In this document: one piece after another, positions 61,147-64,000 of the stretch
How the letters are laid out: the number at the start of each line of letters is the position of its first letter
Numbering within the stretch: the first letter of the stretch is position 1
Source: CAZQVN01 sp964596775
Lineage (GTDB): Bacteria; Eisenbacteria; RBG-16-71-46; JABDJR01; JAWXBZ01
Length of the DNA: 64,000 nucleotides
Assembly (NCBI GenBank): GCA_964596775.1
Contig: CAZQVN010000006.1
Location: 62,001-126,000, forward strand
Direction of reading: 5' to 3'
Position numbers and translations under genes: made by a program
Notes under the pieces: model-generated
Databases searched by the model: none
Told to the model about the DNA's origin: nothing
What the model saw: only the letters and a program-made list of their open reading frames with translations

Positions 61147-61584
61147 CTAGAGAAGAAAGTCCTCGATCTCTTCCCGGGGCTCCGGATCATCCGATTCACG
61201 AAGCGTGCCCTCCCGGGCCGCGGGCTTGCGAGTGGTGGATCGGGCCGTCCCGGGCTCCGGGCGGGTCGCCTCCCGCTCCGGGGCCCGCAGCGTCTCCTGT
61301 TCTTCGGTTCCGGCCAGGGCGGTCGTTGCCACATCGAAAAGGTCCCTGTGCCGGCCGGACTCGGGAGGGCGATACCTCACGAACCGACCGTCTCTTTCCG
61401 CCCGGACAAGGCCGGCCGCAACGAGGATCTTGATGTGGTGCGCCACCCGGGGCTGGCTCATGTCGAGCGACCGGTTGATGTCCGTTGCGGACGGCGCCCC
61501 GGACTGAACGAGTCCCAGGATGCGCAGTCGAATCGGATCCGCGAGCGCCTGATAACAGCCGGCGAGCTGTGAAAGAGTATCCAT
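61147..61584 (-). CDS. ArsR-family transcriptional regulator
   Basis: A 145-residue regulator. The winged helix-turn-helix is at residues 1-80: LAGCYQALADPIRLRILGLVQSG, ATDINRSLDMSQPRVAHHIKILVAAGLVRAERDGRFVRYR. There is no ELCVC metal-binding box in the recognition helix, so it is not a classical arsenic sensor. A charged, probably disordered tail of about 60 residues follows. The ATG at 61584 lies 10 bases after a -10 box. ATCAA and TTGAT half-sites flank that promoter, suggesting autoregulation. Likely co-transcribed with the Ppx/GppA gene. Confidence 0.85.
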   Translation of the reverse strand: MDTLSQLAGCYQALADPIRLRILGLVQSGAPSATDINRSLDMSQPRVAHHIKILVAAGLVRAERDGRFVRYRPPESGRHRDLFDVATTALAGTEEQETLRAPEREATRPEPGTARSTTRKPAAREGTLRESDDPEPREEIEDFLL

Positions 61585-61593
61585 CAAGAAAAC

Positions 61594-61622
61594 AAGATAT
61601 GTTGATGTTTTGATAAACACAA
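61594..61622 (-). promoter_or_regulatory. Promoter of the ArsR gene, near-leaderless
   Basis: Minus-strand TTGTGT (-35, 61617-61622) and TATCTT (-10, 61594-61599) with an exact 17-base spacer; the predicted start is about three bases before the ATG at 61584. AAAACA and TGTTTT form an inverted repeat across the -10 region. Confidence 0.5.
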
Positions 61623-61836
61623 GTGAAATCGCAGCCCGCTGGCCCGGAGGCGGGGGCGCATCGCCCTTGACGAACGGCGTGCGGATCGAGATCCATTATA
61701 TGGAGGGACCGATACTCCCGGCCTCAGCCCTTGCCGTCCGTGGGCCCGATGACACCGCGGGCACCGTACCTGGGGCCTGCGGGACGACGGTGCAAGCGGC
61801 GGCCCGTCACCGCATCCCGGTATCCAGGCACAGCGG

Positions 61837-61913
61837 GCATCACTGTATCCACCGCCCACGGTACTCACCGGTTTCCGGAGCGCCCCTGAATCCACCGCAT
61901 CACTGTTTCCACC
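61837..61913 (+). repeat. Direct repeat, two 17-bp copies 60 bp apart
   Basis: Copies at 61837-61853 and 61897-61913 (GCATCACTGT-A/T-TCCACC) differ at one base. The second copy covers the expected -35 region of rlmN. Confidence 0.7.
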
Positions 61914-61927
61914 ACATCGCCGTAAGG

Positions 61928-61936
61928 TGATACCAT
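61928..61936 (+). promoter_or_regulatory. Extended -10 promoter of rlmN, near-leaderless
   Basis: TGA plus TACCAT (61931-61936), nine bases before the ATG at 61946. No Shine-Dalgarno lies in between apart from pyrimidine-rich CCCTCCGC. Confidence 0.3.
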
Positions 61937-61945
61937 CCCTCCGCA

Positions 61946-63010
61946 ATGACGCACACGACCGTACTCGACGCCCCGCGGCGCCCCTCGCTCCTGGATATGG
62001 ACCTTCCCGGCCTCCGGGAAGAACTGGCGCGCCGGAATCTTCCCGCCTACAGGGCCGACCAGATCTTCAAGTGGATTTACAAGCGCAACTCTTTTGATTT
62101 CAACGAAATGACCGATCTGCCGACGGGCCTCCGCGAAAGCCTGGCTTCGGAATGGTCGCTGGACGAGATGGTTCCGCTCGAGTCGCACGGAGCCGGGGAC
62201 GGCTCGGCCACGAAATGCTCGTTCCGGCTGGCCGACGGAAAGATCATCGAAAGCGTGTTCCTGCGCCTGCCGCGCAAGGAAACGATCTGCTTTTCGACCC
62301 AGGTCGGCTGCGCGCTCCAGTGTTCCTTCTGCGTCACCGCGTTGATGGGGCGCCTCAGAAACCTGACGCCGGGCGAGATCGTCGGCCAGATCATCAGCCT
62401 GTCGCGCCGGTACGTGGAGCGGCCGCAGGGGTTCAATCTCGTGGCCATGGGCATGGGGGAACCGCTCGACAACTACGACAATCTCGTACAGGCGGTGCGG
62501 ATCCTCAATGAACCGCTGGGGCTGAACATCGGCGCGCGACGGATCACCGTGTCCACGAGCGGCATCGTTCCGATGATCGACCGGCTCGCCGAAGAGAGGA
62601 TTCCCGTCGGCCTGGCCGTTTCGCTCAACGCCACGACCGACGAAGTCCGGGACACGCTGATGCCGATCAACCGCAAGTATCCGATCAAGGTGCTGCTGGC
62701 CGCCGCGCGGCGTCACGCGGAAACGATCGGGCGCCGGGTCACGCTGGAGTACGTCCTGCTCCGCGGCGTCAACGATTCGGACGCGGATGCCCGCCGGCTC
62801 GTGAAGCTGGCCTCGAGTCTTCCGTCGAAGATCAACCTGATCCCCTTCAACCCGTCGCCGCATCACGACTACGAGACGCCGGCTCCCGAGGAGACCGCGC
62901 GCTTCCAGGCCTGCCTTCAGGCCGCGGGAAACTCGGTGACGGTGCGCACGCGCCGCGGCGACGACATCTACGCCGCGTGCGGGCAGCTGGGTCTCGACCA
63001 GGCCCGTTGA
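61946..63010 (+). CDS. rlmN: Dual-specificity 23S rRNA / tRNA adenine C2-methyltransferase
   Basis: A 354-residue radical SAM enzyme that methylates A2503 of 23S rRNA and A37 of some tRNAs. The radical SAM cluster motif CxxxCxxC is in STQVGCALQCSFCVTALMG (near residues 114-132), MGMGEPLDNYDN and ITVSTSGIVPMIDRL are intact, and the accessory catalytic cysteines are in FCVTA-downstream and in the C-terminal RRGDDIYAACGQL. The N-terminal helical domain (LREELARRNLPAYRADQIFKWIYKR) is typical of RlmN. The ATG lacks a Shine-Dalgarno. The NtrY-like kinase gene follows 13 bases later. Confidence 0.95.
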   Translation: MTHTTVLDAPRRPSLLDMDLPGLREELARRNLPAYRADQIFKWIYKRNSFDFNEMTDLPTGLRESLASEWSLDEMVPLESHGAGDGSATKCSFRLADGKIIESVFLRLPRKETICFSTQVGCALQCSFCVTALMGRLRNLTPGEIVGQIISLSRRYVERPQGFNLVAMGMGEPLDNYDNLVQAVRILNEPLGLNIGARRITVSTSGIVPMIDRLAEERIPVGLAVSLNATTDEVRDTLMPINRKYPIKVLLAAARRHAETIGRRVTLEYVLLRGVNDSDADARRLVKLASSLPSKINLIPFNPSPHHDYETPAPEETARFQACLQAAGNSVTVRTRRGDDIYAACGQLGLDQAR

Positions 63011-63023
63011 GCGGGGGCCGCCC

Positions 63024-64000
63024 ATGATCTCCCCGCGGCGCTGGACCCTGCGCTCGAGGCTGCTCGGGGTGTTTCTGCTCCTCACCCTCATCCCCTCCAT
63101 CGGCCTGACCCTGGTCCTGACCCAGTCGCTCACGTGGGCCATCGACCGGTGGGCGGATCCCCGGGTCCGCCGGACGTTCGAAAACGCCATCGTCGTCTCG
63201 CGGGACACGCTGCACCGGATACAGAACGACCTGAGGCAGCGCTGGGCGCTCGCCCGCGAATACCCGGAAATCACGACGTGGAGATACGGACTCGCCGCGG
63301 GAGCGCCGATGGCGGCCGCACCCGGCGGACTCGTGGGCAACCGGCTCAGCCTCGATTTCATCGTCCTCCTTCCGCCGGGGGCGAGCCTGTCGAGCCCGCC
63401 GCTCGGCACCGTCACGCGGGATCCGCTGGTCGTGCCTCCGTCGACGCTGACGCCGTGGGGCGAAGGGTCGCTGGATCAGGGGATGTACCTCCGCGGGGAA
63501 AACGGCGAGCTGGCTTTCGCGCGGAGCGTGTCCGGAGATTCGATCGACGCGCCGATTCTGGTCGTCGGGATCTATCTGGACCCCTCGTTCTATGCGAAAC
63601 TCGAGGATCTCAGCACGGCGGTGAGCCGCCATGAACAGACACGCGCGTGGGCGAGCATCAACAAGGCCGGGGTGTACGTGGCGTCGGGATTGTTCGTCGT
63701 CCTCGCCGCGCTGGTCAGCGTTCTGCTCGCCGACCGCCTGTCCCGAAGCCTCTCGCGACCCGTGGAATTCCTGGCCGGCGGCATGGACCGCGTGGCCCGG
63801 GGCAACCTCGATGTGCGGCTGACCCCGGAAGGGAGCCCGGAGATGAAAACCCTGATGACCTCGTTCAACACGATGACCGCGGAACTCGACGAATCGAAGT
63901 CGCGCCTCGCGCGCGCGGAACGGGCGGCGGCCTGGCAGGACGCGGCGCGGCGCATCGCCCACGAAATCCGGAATCCGCTCCAGCCGATCACGTTCGCCCT
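63024..64000 (+). CDS. NtrY-like sensor histidine kinase (3' partial)
   Basis: The first 325 residues of a membrane histidine kinase that runs off the right edge. It has two membrane segments (LLGVFLLLTLIPSIGLTLVL and GVYVASGLFVVLAALVSVLLA) enclosing a periplasmic region of about 190 residues, a HAMP domain (RSLSRPVEFLAGGMDRVARGNLDVRL, FNTMTAELDESKSRLARAERAAAWQDAARRI) and the start of the HisKA phospho-acceptor AHEIRNPLQPITFA. The WQDAARRIAHEIRNPLQPI motif is that of NtrY-type kinases, which partner NtrC-type regulators; the orphan regulator at 22.6-23.9 kb could be such a partner, though distance makes this uncertain. It starts 13 bases after rlmN. Confidence 0.9.
   Translation, partial: MISPRRWTLRSRLLGVFLLLTLIPSIGLTLVLTQSLTWAIDRWADPRVRRTFENAIVVSRDTLHRIQNDLRQRWALAREYPEITTWRYGLAAGAPMAAAPGGLVGNRLSLDFIVLLPPGASLSSPPLGTVTRDPLVVPPSTLTPWGEGSLDQGMYLRGENGELAFARSVSGDSIDAPILVVGIYLDPSFYAKLEDLSTAVSRHEQTRAWASINKAGVYVASGLFVVLAALVSVLLADRLSRSLSRPVEFLAGGMDRVARGNLDVRLTPEGSPEMKTLMTSFNTMTAELDESKSRLARAERAAAWQDAARRIAHEIRNPLQPITFA

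Larger units (their letters stand above)
61585..61945. other. 361-base divergent intergenic region between arsR and rlmN
   Basis: Contains the arsR promoter at the left, the rlmN extended -10 box at the right, and a 17-bp near-perfect direct repeat 60 bases apart in the right half. The middle (about 61640-61830) shows no gene or clear signal. Confidence 0.6.

Overview
The window is a 64 kb piece of a high-GC, diderm (Gram-negative-type) bacterial chromosome, probably a metagenome-assembled scaffold because it contains one 100-base run of N. There are no transposases, integrases, phage structural genes, CRISPR arrays, rRNAs or tRNAs that I can recognise. LpxH, OmpA-like proteins, a PorV-like outer-membrane protein, secreted proteases ending in FlgD/type-IX-like C-terminal domains with VCBS-type repeats, several NtrC-type sigma-54 activators and a DUF6588-type protein together suggest a member of the wider FCB group (Eisenbacteria/Krumholzibacteria-like lineages). 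That placement is inference from gene content, not a phylogeny.

Layout. 1-5.6 kb: end of a secreted protein, a ferredoxin, a cob(I)alamin adenosyltransferase, a periplasmic cupin, a bacilliredoxin and an unusual flavoprotein-polyferredoxin fusion with a small conserved partner. 5.7-8.8 kb: four genes joined by ATGA overlaps (RNase D, ECF-like sigma factor, a 93-aa protein, an MscS-like channel). 9-14.2 kb: an envelope cluster (DUF948-like, YtxH, a periplasmic sensor-like protein, a large three-barrel outer-membrane protein, an OmpA-family protein, LapA-like), then EttA. 16.4-24.5 kb: lipoprotein and membrane protein across the assembly gap, SDR, aminotransferase, DUF4412 protein, superoxide dismutase, arginase-family enzyme, NtrC-type regulator, thioredoxin.

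24.6-35.6 kb: a run of eleven minus-strand genes, mostly overlapping or tightly spaced, possibly one or two long operons: lipoprotein, ImmA/IrrE-like protease, FAH-family hydrolase, TPR protein, rhomboid protease, small acidic protein, Mre11-like nuclease, Rad50/YhaN-like ATPase with a central membrane hairpin, and an ABC-2 transporter. 35.7-44.5 kb: two secreted proteins on the plus strand, then a minus-strand signalling operon (STAS, RsbW-like ATPase, CheW, PAS-DHp protein lacking an ATPase domain), cell-wall amidase, M23 peptidase, HtrA protease, and LpxH.

44.5-54.2 kb: secretion island with a 1403-aa subtilase, PorV-like protein, M6 metalloprotease and an FN3 lipoprotein. 54.2-60 kb: a structured intergenic RNA candidate, a AAA+ ATPase with a good sigma-54 promoter, and a TPR-GAF sigma-54 activator that is the obvious candidate to drive it. 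60-64 kb: a small secreted protein behind a consensus CRP-type palindrome, Ppx/GppA phosphatase, ArsR regulator, RlmN, and the start of an NtrY-like kinase.

The most interesting signals are the split, CheA-like set of signalling parts at 37.3-39.7 kb, the apparently permuted flavoprotein fused to an NapH-like module, the sigma-54/TPR activator/AAA+ locus with its RNA element, a repeated YRYGxPGGV module in neighbouring outer-membrane proteins, and a recurring promoter layout in which the -10 box abuts the start codon (leaderless mRNAs).
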